From Atherinomorus stipes (lineage: Eukaryota; Chordata; Actinopteri; Atheriniformes; Atherinidae), in assembly GCA_023101725.1 (NCBI GenBank), contig JALJCO010007890.1, positions 78,501 to 142,500 on the forward strand: a stretch of 64,000 nt of DNA, read 5' to 3'. Positions 12,412 through 23,575 of this stretch are shown here, one piece after another. A program made the position numbers and the translations under genes. Under the pieces are notes generated by a model. The model saw only the letters and a program-made list of their open reading frames with translations, searched no databases and was not told the origin of the DNA. Position 1 is the first letter of the stretch. Every line of letters begins with the position of its first letter.

Positions 12412-14181
12412 CAAAGTATTGCAAAGTGGTCACAACTTTAATTTCTCCAGAGCTGGAATGTCCCTCTTGGCCTTTCTGATATCACCAGCTCAAATTTGTG
12501 AGTTAACATTGTCTAGAAACAGGAGATTTGACATTAAAGCCCCTTAACAACTTTGGCATCTGTCTTGCATCCTTTCCTTCTCTGAGCTCTCTTCATCCAG
12601 TAAAAGTCAGCCTGATGTTTTGTCTATTGTCTTTTACTTTGCTCCTTTCTTGCTTTCTTTTCCTCGTTTCCCCTCTTAACATCTTCATGGGTTTCTTTGA
12701 TATATCAGCCATGGTGTGCATTCAAAACAGACAATTTTGTAGCATCAGGATGCAATGACAGCTCCAAAAATACACTTTACAAATATCCATGTGCCACCAA
12801 AATAAGTTTTAAAGTTAGAAATTTATGTAGTTCTCCTAGTACAGGCTAACAGATTTAGGGCTGAGTTTTCAATTCCTTGCAGATTTCCTTTTTTTTTCTT
12901 TTATTATTATTTTTTTCCACAGAAAACCTATTACATCTAAATGTTAAAATTTAGTAAATGCACATTATTTTAAACTTCCTCCAACCCAGAAAGCTTCGTC
13001 CAAACCCAGTGATCACCATTTCTGTAATTTGTAGCTGCACTAAAAGTTCCTACTCACTTGAAATTATGAAAGTCTTTCCAGTTATTGCTGCCAATGTGCT
13101 GCAAAGACTCAGTAAAGATTCATTATGAGTCTTCAAGCATAGTTACAGCCTGCTGATATCATAGAGGCGAGGACTTTTAAACTTTTCACACTTTTTTACG
13201 ATGACTTCTAACATGACACTGAAGATGAGCAACCGGGCAAACAAAAAATAAATAGATAAAGTAGACATTAAGTGATTTCATGACTAAAGCAATAGCATTC
13301 TCCCATTTCAAATATTTCACAACAAATTAAAATGGCCGTGTCAAAGCATATGTCTAATTAGTGTGTTTATGCACGTGGATGTGTGTGTGCAGTGCTCGAG
13401 GCTAACAGAAAAAGCTAATGTAGTGGAAAATGTGTCGGAGCTGGGCCATGAAATAATGATGAGCCTCTGTGACTTAATCATGTTGACACATGGAGCTTTC
13501 TATTCATCTACGCCTCACTCTCTCTCTCACTCATTCAGAAGTGTCCTCTCTCTCTCACACTGTTTCTTTCAGTCTTCCTTCCTTCACCCGTTTGATAAAC
13601 TGTGACAGTGTCTGGCTTTTTCAATTCCTGCTGAGAACTTAATTAGTTTTATTCAGATAATAATAATACCAAAGCAGCTTCTCAAGGCTGTTTTTAACAA
13701 TAAAATTCAAACTTTATTGAAGTGATTAAAGGTGTAGTTTGAAAACATTTAATATGCCATTAAAAAAGTTATAAATTAGACTATTAAAAGGGTATTTTTT
13801 AAAAAGATTTTTTACCCCGTCTCAGTGCTGTGGGTGGTAATAGTGTGGGAGTTTCACAGAAAGAAATGGGTCCAAAGTCCATGTGAAGAAGGGTAGAGTT
13901 GTTAATCCTTTGAAGTCTTTGTCATTAAAACAATTCAGCACTGTGGAGCTTCTCAGTCCATTTTTCAAGAACAGATATCGCTCTTGAGATTTGTGATTTG
14001 TGAGTATTGCTTGTGGATGGTATATTTGCTGCTCCCACAGAGGAGGGACAAACTGAGGGACATTTTTTGTAAAACCCCCTTTCTTTACCAATCAACTCAG
14101 CAGCCACACCCTTTACCTTCATTTTCTTCTCCCTTGATGAAAGCGTCAGTATTGGAGCATGTGAGATCCACATATCAGCTT

Positions 14182-14606
14182 GTGCATTGCCTGGTACACC
14201 AGCAATGCACAGCCCTGACTACCGCCATGAGATACGTGGCAAGTCAGTCTGGAATCCTTCCGTTGGAGACTGATGTCCAATGCTAGACAAGAGGCGGGAC
14301 TAAGAGGAACAAGTTGAACCGGAGAGAACCATTCAGAGGAACATGGAAGTGATGTAAACGTCTTTTTGTAAGAAGAAAGCCCTCAGAAAAACAAGAAAGG
14401 GCATCATTAGTTCATCGCTCCTCTGCAGCCGCCATCTTGATTTAATTGCCTATAAAGATCATTATCACAAATCCCGCTACACTGTGATTGGTCAGGTCAA
14501 TTTTTTATTGGAGTAGAAATCAGTTTCCAATGGAGGGAACCCAGGCTGACTTGCTGTGTATCTCATTCATGGCATTGGTCAGCCTGGCGTGCCAGGCAAG
14601 TGCACC
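14182..14606. mobile_element. MITE with ~90-bp terminal inverted repeats
   Basis: The left arm (about 14182-14282) and right arm (about 14520-14606) are imperfect inverted repeats. Left words GTGCATTGCCTGG, CGCCATGAGATAC and GCAAGTCAG reappear as complements of GCCAGGCAAGTGCAC, GTATCTCATTCATGGC and CTGACTTGC. A second, truncated copy lies at 3436-3712. The centre (14300-14500) has no transposase. Confidence 0.7.
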
Positions 14607-14849
14607 GCTGTATCTGGAAATAGAAAACTTCTTACTGTTGTTGCAATGCTTTATTCTGAAGAATGCAGACCCTTCCTATCAGAACTAGGGACTGCTCCGG
14701 AAAGCAAAGAGACAATAATGGGGTGTTTTTCAAACCCAGATACCAACACGTGAATATTCGTCCAGCCTATGGTTCAGATCTGCAAACATTTTAATGTATT
14801 TTTAAACACTTGTATTTTATGTGTCTCTTCGATGCTCTTGTACTACTTT

Positions 14850-15267
14850 TCTTGTTCCTGGGTCCTCAGGTCCCTCCAGTGCTCCCTTTGTAGGGGCAGT
14901 CTGTATCCAGGGGGGTGGGTGGCTGTGGTGGACTGGATGCGGTGCTGGTGGTGCCTTGGCGGAGGTTGGTGTTCCAGCCACACCTCCCTGGGCCCTGGGC
15001 CTCTGCCCCTGCAGTTGCTGTACCGCCCCGGTGCAGACGGCTCCTCTGATGGGATTTCCTCACTTTGTCCGTCTGATCTTAGCCTCATGTATACTGATTT
15101 ACTTGAGCTTGGGAGGGTTGGTGGTGCAAATATTTGTGTTTTTATATATATGCTGTAATATTTTGTTTTTTTTGAAGGTTGGCTGGTGAGATTGTTTTTA
15201 AACTGTAAAGCACTTTGAGTCCCAACTTGCTTGAAAAGTGCTTCATAAACAAAGATTGATTGTTTGA
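14850..15267 (+). mobile_element. Probable truncated LINE 3' end
   Basis: A GC-richer stretch (14870-15060) passes into an AT-rich tail. The tail reads GTAAAGCACTTTGAGTCCC, then AAAGTGCTTCATAAACAAAG and a TTGATTG repeat ending near 15267. The phrase 'TGTAAAGCACTTTGAG...AAAGTGCT.ATAAA' is typical of the 3' UTR of several teleost LINE clades (L2, Rex or RTE type). No intact reverse transcriptase frame is present. The left limit is uncertain. It ends about 220 bp before the first MAM exon. Confidence 0.5.
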
Positions 15268-15484
15268 TTGATTGAAACAGTGACTTCACATAACTGGATA
15301 CCGAAATTTTTACCCAGTATCTGAGCTGGTGATCAGCTGTTTCCAACATGATGAAGCTCAAATAATTTTCTTCATCTCATTTTAATTTCATATGATGCTT
15401 GTTTGTGAAAAGCTCAGAGTGAACTTTACCTTGTTGAAGAATCTATATGTTTCATTTCATAAATCTTTTATCATCTCTTTTTAG

Positions 15485-15610
15485 GTGGCTGCACATTTGA
15501 AGAGTCGTATAGCAGCTGTGGTTACAGCGTGTCTCTAGGAACCAATGGATTTACCTGGGAACAGGTCAACTCCTGGGAAAAACCCACCATTGATCCGGCC
15601 CTTCCAACTG
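15485..15610 (+). CDS. ptprt: ptprt exon (first MAM-domain exon, probably exon 2)
   Basis: Internal coding exon of a type-IIB receptor tyrosine phosphatase. It is preceded by a pyrimidine tract and AG (15483-15484) and followed by a GT donor at 15611. The first two bases finish a codon begun in the upstream exon, then come 41 codons, then one base of a split glycine codon (126 bp). The product starts [14 protein letters not shown] and includes [14 protein letters not shown]. The two cysteines are nine residues apart, as in the first MAM disulfide of PTP-mu. The MAM domain is extracellular and supports homophilic adhesion in this family. The residues [14 protein letters not shown] fit PTPRT, whereas PTPRM has a shorter acidic segment there and PTPRK lacks it. 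No stop interrupts the frame. The upstream signal-peptide exon is not in the window. The teleost paralogue (a or b) cannot be told. Confidence 0.93.
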
Positions 15611-17888
15611 GTAGGCTTCTACACAGACAGTTTCTGGTCTGGTTGACAATGTTTACAACATCTATGAATTGGAAACAGTAACTGTAGGCAACACAACCAA
15701 TCAGAAGAAGTCAGGGCCTGGTCTGTTCCAATCATGGTTACTCATGCAAACATCAAATTCTCAAGATTTGTCACCTTTTAATAACTGTATTATTTTCATG
15801 TTAACACATAAACAAACAAAAGCAATATTTTCCATTGACAATAAAGGCTTTACAGTAAGTTATTCAAAGATGAGTTTACCTGTAAGCACAGGCATAAAGT
15901 CTGAAAACATGTGATTGTTAATGCATCCATTTTCTATACTTGTTTATTCCAATGATTCAAAATGATCTGTGAACATGAGTTTTCTCAGGTTTAGATTTGT
16001 TGGTCATGCATTTCTTTCAAGGAAAATAATCACAAGAGAAGTTGAAAGAAGTGACTGAGTTATTCCAAAGTTGGAAAAACTGAGAAACAGTTGCACCTGT
16101 AATCAAGAAAGTAGATCAATCTATGATACGATTAATCAATGCCACAAGCTGTTTCCTGCCAGTCCGTGGTGCCACAGACAGTGCTGGACTTCCAAAATAT
16201 AATTCTGTTGAACAGAGAGGCACAAGCTTCACATTAAGTTCATCACTTATTCATGTTAACTAGAAAAGCACAAATCTAAACACAACATAAACTCTATTTT
16301 TGTATGAATGGGAGCGAGGTAAATTTGAATGACTCAGGCAATGTCCAACAGAAAACTGGAGCAAATGTGAAGTCTCAGTACTGAGGCACAGAGGTGTGAG
16401 TGTGATAATTTTGGACTATGGGAATTCAAATGGTGTCGATGATCTTTATAGATGGCACCATAAATATGATTCGCAAAATAATGTTTGACAAACATGACTC
16501 CAAGTTTCCAGAGGTTTGCTAAGATGAAATATTAGTATTAGAATTTAGTATGATAATCCACTGCCAGAACCCTGTAGTATTGGACCATTTAACCCCTGGT
16601 GCAGTCACTTCTGTTTCTCACTTGTGTTAGTTTAAACTCTTTTTCAGCAATCCAATGAAAAAAAAAAAACAAACTTTTTTTAAAAAAAAAATGAAGAATC
16701 TCGAGAGGTCATCTAAAGAGACTTTAACCATGGCCCTCACTAGTTTAACTATACAAACTGTTCAATATTTTAATTTCTGCAGAATTTCAAAAGACATACA
16801 GTATATAGTTTTTCTTGATCTTTCTTTCACAGTCAGGGCTGTCTTCCAGTGAGTCTTTACTCAGTAATTTTCATTTGCATGAAACCCTGACTGAACAGAT
16901 CTTTGTGAAAAGGATGGCTGATATTCATCACAAAGACTTTGCAGACATTTGCTGTTTTCTTTAAGGTAATAGTTATGACTCACAATTTGGACATCTGTGG
17001 TGGCAATAGGGCACAAACACCCACAATTTTTTAATAGATAGATTGAAATCAAAGAAGCAGAAATTCCCTCATCTCTGCATTTGGAGAGTGTTGCTGGCTT
17101 TTTCTTTATATCCCCGCTTCCATCTGTCTGAGTTGGCAGACTCAGTAGCGTGACGTGACCCCAGCTGGATCCCTCTCCACTTGTCAAACGCCACACAGCA
17201 ATCAAAAGGCCCGTCTATCCATCTCATTCCCTCTCACTGTTCTGCCCTTTTGCTCTCTATATCTCGCCCACAGTCTCACTTTCTAACTCGTGCTTATCCC
17301 ACACAATCTCTTACACACTTCTCTTATATTTTTTCCTGACTGTATAGCTTGAGTCTCATGACATGACTGTCTATCAGAGAACAGCATTAAATTCAGTGAT
17401 ATGGAGATTATTCCAAAGGCCAGAGAGGGCATTTATCTTTCTTTCCTCTTTCAAACTGCATACATTAGCAAACATGTTAATATCAGACACGTTTTTAATG
17501 GGAGGATACGCTGCTGCAGGCAGGGAATTATCATGTTGTGGTTGAGTTGTTTGCTGCTAGTGATGTATGAAAAATACATGCTCATTAATAACTTCTGTAA
17601 TGTTACTGTGAGCAAATATTTGGGTCCAGTAATTAACACATGTGCAGACTCATCTGCACTGGTGTCACAAAGAGGAAAGATTACATGCAATTACATGCAG
17701 AGTATTTGACATTATGTGCCAACAAATAGTTAAATTTGGTTTTGTAAACTGACTCAGATTTCAGCAGACTAAGGGCAGGGTAATCACTTGGTATGATTGG
17801 TTTAATCTTGGTTTTAACTCGCTGGGTGTCAAAAGTCTCGTACAATCAACCTCCAGGCATAGTTGCAAATTTGGAAATGCACCACTAT

Positions 17889-17911
17889 GCGGTCACATGT
17901 CATGTGACCGC
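17889..17911. repeat. Perfect 11-bp-arm palindrome with two E-boxes
   Basis: GCGGTCACATG, one T, then CATGTGACCGC. The arms are perfectly complementary and each contains GTCACATG, an E-box of MITF/TFE or USF type. It could be a factor-binding site or the centre of an old inverted repeat. There is no functional evidence. Confidence 0.6.
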
Positions 17912-18619
17912 AATGGGCTTTATGCACAACTCTATTACTTCCTGAACTTAAGTCAGCCTCTTTGCCTCCTTTCTTTTATGACTGGACAAACTGATTAAAC
18001 CAGGTACTGTAGGTCTGGCCATTGTCCTTGTGGTTGTCAACCTGGATTAGTCAAATCGTCCAATAATGAAAGACAGGAGACAACGGAGCTGGCTTACGTT
18101 AGGAGATAGTTGAGTTGTGCATTGAGCCCATTGTGGGGGTGAATTATGCAATCATTCTGAACCAAGCAACCACAGTGCCACGCCACAGCCATCGTCACAC
18201 TGAAGTTTTATTGTGAAGCACGTTACCCCCCACTGTTTGTACCTGGGATATACTCCAACTGTGCCAAGTGCGATCGCCCTTGTGATCGTTCTCAGCAGTT
18301 TTGGTGTTAACATAAAGATGCAGCATGTGCAAGAAATGGAGATTAATTCAGAAAAACTGTTGACAGGAGGTAAAGGAAAAGATATAAAATGTCCAGTCAA
18401 GCCCACAATTGTAAAGAAGAAATGTAAAACAACTTAAATGAGACAAGAAACAACCATAAAGAGACAGAATGGCATCATGGTCTTGGAAAAACAGATGCAT
18501 GGATGTCCATAACAAGACACAAAAGAGCAGAGATGAAAAATAACTAAAACCAGGACATAAAATTCCCAAGACATTCAGGGGAATTAAGCATGCAATAACC
18601 AACCTCTGGCCAATTTCTT

Positions 18620-18985
18620 TTTAAGTCCCGAGGACTAAACTCAAGCTGTGGGGTGGCCGGACATTCTCAGTTCCAGCCCCGAGACTGTGGAACTGCTGAA
18701 CTGGGTCCTTTTAAATCTGACTTAAAAAACCTACCTTTTTCATTTAACTTTTAACTCTGAGTAGTTCAATTTTTATGTCTATATGTTCACTCTTTGTGCT
18801 GCCTGAGTGGTGTCCTCTTTCATTTATTTATTTTTTTTACCTTCGTTTCTCACAACTCTGCATCTTTTGGAATGTGTTATGTTTGTTTTGTTTCTTCCTT
18901 GTCTACTGTCCCTACTGCAAAGCAGTTTGTGTATCCGTTGGTTAAAGGGCTTTATAAATGAAGTTGATCTGACTAAACACAATCA
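18620..18985 (+). mobile_element. Truncated LINE (L2-like) 3' fragment
   Basis: The plus strand encodes GRTFSVPAPRLWN at about 18655-18695, matching the C-terminal signature of L2/CR1-type reverse transcriptases (R.FS..AP.LWN.LP). A disrupted frame follows, with SDLKNLPFSF. The 3' tail has GGGCTTTATAAATGAAGTTGATCTGA near 18947-18972, a usual LINE terminus. It is 5'-truncated and frameshifted, so not functional. Confidence 0.65.
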
Positions 18986-19340
18986 AAATGGCTTAAATGT
19001 GCAAATTATGCAAATAATGTGTAACCTAAATAGTTAGAGACATGCTTTAAGCACAACTTGTTTTGATTTGTGGTTATTTGTCTCATTCAGTCTGTAGCAG
19101 GGCAAATATTTCCCTGTTGTTTCATAATCTGTTACTTCAGGGTCCACTGAGTGCAAATAAAAGTCTTTATCCAGGTAAGTAAGAAGTGTACAGTTACATT
19201 TTCTCTATACTTTGCTCCTGCTTCTTATCTCTCTTCTCTCATATTGTATCTAAATTCTCTTGTCTCCTTCATAAATTAACAAAAAGTCATGTCAATTAAA
19301 GCTCCCATACATCATCATCATCGTCTCTCCATCTAGTTGT

Positions 19341-19650
19341 TCTCCCATCATTGATGCGTCAGTGATGCTGGAGGAGATCTGTCAGCTGCAGCCTCCGCTC
19401 ACCACACCAAGATCTTACGCTGACGATCTGACACAATTAAATGGGCTAGAACGCCATTCAGTCTCACTGTCAGTGTGCATGCCGCCTGTCAGTTATCTGT
19501 CTCATCTACCGTTGGTGGGAGGTGGTTGTCAGGGGTGATAGCCATCACGGCCTGTGAGCCCTCCTCATCATAGACAAGTGATCAACTGCAGACTGCCCAG
19601 ACAGCCAAAGATCTGATAAGGCTGGACAGGAACAAATTGTCTGTCAATCT
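19341..19650. promoter_or_regulatory. Candidate conserved non-coding element
   Basis: Non-repetitive, GC-balanced sequence standing out from its AT-rich flanks. TGTCA-core words are clustered: CTGTCAG at about 19379, 19467-19473 and 19486-19492, TTGTCAG at 19526-19532, CTGTCAA at 19641-19647, and CTGACA at 19428-19433. These match the core bound by MEIS/TGIF-type homeoproteins. An ACAATTAAATGG homeodomain-like site is also present. There is no ORF and no TE signature. Function is inferred from composition and motif density only. Confidence 0.3.
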
Positions 19651-21414
19651 CTTTGTCTGTTGCAGTTAGTCATTTTTTTTTTATTTTGCTAAGTCTGTTA
19701 ATGCTCAAGCTGGACTGAAGATTCAAGCATCAATATAACAATATAACTGTCAGAAGGCTCAAAACTTGCTATGTGCTGTAACTGCTTTTTGCCCTCCTTT
19801 CTCACTTGTTGCAGTTCTCTATCACACATTTCACTTTGTAAGACTGTGGTGATGCTTTGTGTATATGTGCATTTGTGTTTGCTTTTTCACAATTTTAAGT
19901 CCAAAATTGTAAGGAAAACCCCTGAGTCAGCACAATACAGTAAAAACATCTTTAGATTAACTTTCTGTTTCAATGTAGAGACTTAATTTTGATATAACCA
20001 GAAGAAGTTTGAAGTTTAATCACACCTCATCTGTAATAGATACACAGAATTTTTTTTTTATATGAACACAATATGCACCATTGAAAATCACTTTAATCAA
20101 GTTTAATTTACAACAGTATCTTCTGTGTTTTCAAAAGCTTTGAGTCATCAATAAATGAACATTGATTAGTAATTTCAGTCATTTTTAATCAGCAGGAAAG
20201 ATATTTTTTTTCGGTAAAACAGACTTCAATCAATAATGAGCAGAAACTGGTGCATGTCTGATGATTGAGGCAGGTGCGCCTCATTTATTTAACCTTTCAC
20301 CAGGTGAGTCCCACTGAGATTGACATCTCTTTTAAAAAGGAGCTCTAGCCAAGAAGGCTCAATGAGTTCAGTGAGTTTAGTGAACAATCTTAATCCTTGG
20401 AAGAATTATAAACCATTGAAAAGGCTTCAAACCAAACGAGTTATTATAGCTATGTTTATACGGATATTTAATGAGTCGTTTGTTCATTAAGTTGAAGCTG
20501 AAGGTTGCCCAGACCAAAAGAGAGTGTTACAGAACAGACTGTCAGAAGTACATTCTGACAAAATGTGGAACTGAAGGTTAACGAGTCCTACTTCAATCAT
20601 TAAATGATCCTGGACTAAAGCTCTTACCTTGAGTCAATAAAAGTAACCCAATGTTTCATGATGGAAAATAACCAAAAATCTCAAGAAAATACTGTAATGA
20701 CTAGAGGAGCTCCACTTCAGGTAAAAGTAACTAAACAAATCGATAAATTATAGTGTAGATAGCCAAGTCTCAACGTGGCCAAATACACAGAGATTATAGA
20801 ACAACAACAACAACAACTGAATAATAAATGAACATATAAATGCATTGTAAAAAGTAAAGAAACCAGATTACATTAATGTCATACTCTGCAATTCAAAACA
20901 AAGCAGTAGCCTACTGTTAAATTATATTACTTATAATTTACTGTTAATTTTTTTTTTTTTAATTCACGTCACTTTTGCTGTTATTTACTGCTTTGTTGCT
21001 ATTTAACAAGTTACAAACAATGTGGCTCAGGTTACTGTAGGTATGGCAATGATTTGGGCTACAATGACATGACGACCTCCATTAAAACAGAAACCTGAAT
21101 AACTCAATTGGATTACTTCCAACAAAACAAAAAAAGCAAACAAAAAAATAGTCTTCATCAACACGAACAGAAAGCTTACTGTGAGACTGCTGTTAAATGT
21201 TATGTTGTATCATAATAAGGGAGCAGTCATGTGCGATACAATCACAAACAAACTGAAAACTGAAGTCAAATGTGAAAATAAAAAAGACTTCAGAGTTTGA
21301 CAATTGATTAACATTTAATTAGATTTTTCAAAGTTGTTAAATAGGAACAGGTTTGAATGAATTTCTCATCTGTGCCTGATGTTTTTAAGCTCAATGTTTC
21401 CTCACAGCTGTTCT

Positions 21415-21760
21415 CTCTCAGATGTTATCTGCGAGTGTAGAAACAGCATGTACATGCATGCAGGAGGAAATAAGCCTCTTGCCTTTATCTCTTAGCCCCC
21501 ATTATGGGCACAGTCATCATATAATCCTGTTTCCCGCTTCACCTCCATAATATCGATGCGGTTGATATAATTGTCACGGAGCGTAACCCACACTTGACAG
21601 CTTGTACTTCTGGCGAGATTGGATTGGCACCACAGCCCTCTTCATCTCTCTCAGTCACTCTCTCCTGCTCCATTTAGACATCGTTGCCATGTCGTCCATA
21701 GTCCTGACAGCTCATAGATCTCAGGGTTAACCATGATTAGATTGGAATCAGCGCTTTAAC
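21415..21760. promoter_or_regulatory. Candidate conserved non-coding element
   Basis: Another GC-balanced segment without repeat signatures. It contains CCCCCATTATGGGCACAG, TTGATATAATTGTCACGG and two TGACAGCT words (near 21596 and 21706). Its texture resembles developmental-gene enhancers, and PTPRT introns are large and neural. No ORF spans it. Assignment rests on appearance only. Confidence 0.22.
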
Positions 21761-22774
21761 TTCTTCTTTCATCATCGCTATATTGACACAGTAATGTTAG
21801 AATCCACACAACCAGACAACTTAGAGATGAGACTAGATTGGACCAGAATGAATGGTAATCTATTTCTGATCCATGACATATAGACTCAATAATCTTACAA
21901 CAGTGGCTCAGAAACTCAATATAACGCAATTTTTATATGTAACACTGTCTTCTATTATCAAAGGACTTACTTGCTTTATGAAAAATGCTCTTGTTATGCG
22001 AGTTATAGACAGGTTCTTTTGGCTATCAAGAGAACTATACTTATTAAGACCTAAGGTTCCCTCATTATGATATTTAATTTATACATAATCCTTCCCCAAA
22101 TTGAGACAAAAGCATGATACCAATTGCTCTTACATTTATTGATGTAAACAAAAACAACTTTTGGTGACTTTTGTTGAAAAATGAGATCAGTGCATAAAAC
22201 ACACATCACTTCAAACGCTACATCTGCTCAGTTCAGTGTAGGAAAAGATCATGCATGCATGAGCTGACACATTCTGTTTCCCAACTCATCTCAAAGTAAT
22301 ACTTTGTTTACGGCCCCCTTCGCTTTCACTTTCCACACAGTGGAAATTTGTGTGCAGCTGCATGTTGCCGTTGGACCAATAGCAGACAGAGACATGCCAT
22401 TCTTCAGTGCTCACCCAGGAACATGGACGGCATAAAGAAGTTGGAGGGCAGGAGGGAGACAGATGCCTGACTTCCAAGAGTGAAGCTAATGTTCAAACCT
22501 AGCTGCAACATTGGGATAGAAACGATATAAGGTGATATAAGCCACACCATATAACCCATTTTATCTGCTACTGGCTGTTGCTGTTGCATTCTGTTGAAAA
22601 AGCTAGTGTTGGCTCGTAGCAGGAAGCTGGTGATAGTGTCTTCAGTCAGAATGTTAGGAGCAAAGAAGAGAAAGCAGTTATTTTGGACTGAGTCAATCCA
22701 GTTTGAGTCACAAAGAAACAACTTTTTTTTTCAGTTTTTAGTGAGTCATTAATTATAGTTCAAAATGTGTATTT

Positions 22775-23020
22775 ATAAAGGGATAATGTGTAAGTTCTCC
22801 TGTTCTCTATTCACAAAAATGGATTATTTCGTTCAAGTGATTTTCCATTAATCAGTAATCGCTCCTATCAACAAACTGAAGTGCTCCTGTAAACTCTGAA
22901 TTTGACATTCGTATCATTCATATATACATCAAACTGGTCGGCTCGGTGGTGGCTACCATGTACTTGAAAAGTACGAGGGAGCTGCTCGCGATATACAATT
23001 GCTACACAATGTCCCTTTAA
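22775..23020. mobile_element. TTAA-target MITE (copy 2, internally deleted)
   Basis: Inverted orientation relative to 8386-9014. It shares the left half (AAGTTCTCCTGTTCTCTATT, ATTAATCAGTAATCGCTCC, TCAACAAACTGAAGTGCTCC) and the right end (AAAGTACGAGGGAGCTGCTC). The right flank keeps TTAA, while the left flank reads ATAA (one mutation). It lacks about 380 bp of the middle of copy 1. Confidence 0.75.
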
Positions 23021-23024
23021 AAGG

Positions 23025-23575
23025 TGCGTGTCCATTACAGTTGGAATTTCACAAAAGTTAAATATCGCATTTCAAAACTGGTAATGAAAAGATCTAGATT
23101 TTTTTTAAAAATTTCAAATATCGCGAAAAAGTTTTTACACTCTCATGAGGCAGGTCATATTTAAATTTATCAGTTTTTCGCAAAAGTGTAATGACACTTT
23201 TTCATATTAACATGCAGACAGGTGTGACATGGTGGGGGCAAGAACCAGTAATTCCTCTTTAATTATGATTTTTATGATCATTTACAAGCATCAAGTTTGG
23301 AGTGGAAGTGATGGGTGAAGTTTTACCCATCACACATAGCCCTATATGAAAAATTTCTAAATCGCTGTCATTCAGCAATAAGAGTTAATTTTTGGACAAC
23401 ATGCAGATATGGTTTAAATTCTTCACGTATTAGTAGCGACTGGCCACACGTTCTTTACAGTATCTCTTTTCCACACATTTAGCACATGGTAACAACTTTG
23501 TTTTCTCGTTCCCACGATTGTACTTTTTTTAAATTGAAGAAATGCTTTTTTGAAAAAGTGTAATGAAATGCAGCT
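23025..23575 (+). mobile_element. MITE copy related to 61805-62668
   Basis: Ends are inverted: GTGTCCATTACAG at the left and CATTTCATTACAC as the complement of the right end. Shared words with 61805-62668 in the same order include TCATGAGG, CAGTTTTTCGC, AGTGTAATGA, GATCATTTACAAGCAT, CGACTGGCCA and TCTCGTTCCCAC. It directly follows the TTAA MITE at 22775-23020. Confidence 0.6.

Larger units (their letters stand above)
1..15484 (+). other. ptprt: ptprt intron 1 (3' part; start outside window)
   Basis: Everything left of the first MAM exon is non-coding for ptprt on the plus strand. Recognisable contents are the repeats listed separately and the minus-strand exon-like ORF at 202-415. Small simple repeats include an AATG/CATT hairpin near 661-690 and a GGT-type hairpin near 839-873. 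In 2.23-3.43, 5.24-8.38, 9.0-11.6 and 11.95-14.18 kb I see only AT-rich unique-looking sequence with short low-complexity runs, apart from the CA and TA microsatellites listed separately. ORFs there are short and match no family I know. The segment near 6,420-6,560 is more GC-balanced and could be conserved non-coding sequence. Confidence 0.75.

Noticed and set aside
14843..15361. Minus-strand ORF of 172 codons, the longest in the window
   Set aside because: It is antisense to a probable LINE 3' region whose GC-rich part keeps frames open by chance. It has low-complexity composition, no recognisable domain and no splice context.
19660..19668. Possible splice acceptor (CTGTTGCAG) after the candidate regulatory segment
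   Set aside because: The sequence that follows is a T-run with no open frame matching ptprt, so it is not an exon.
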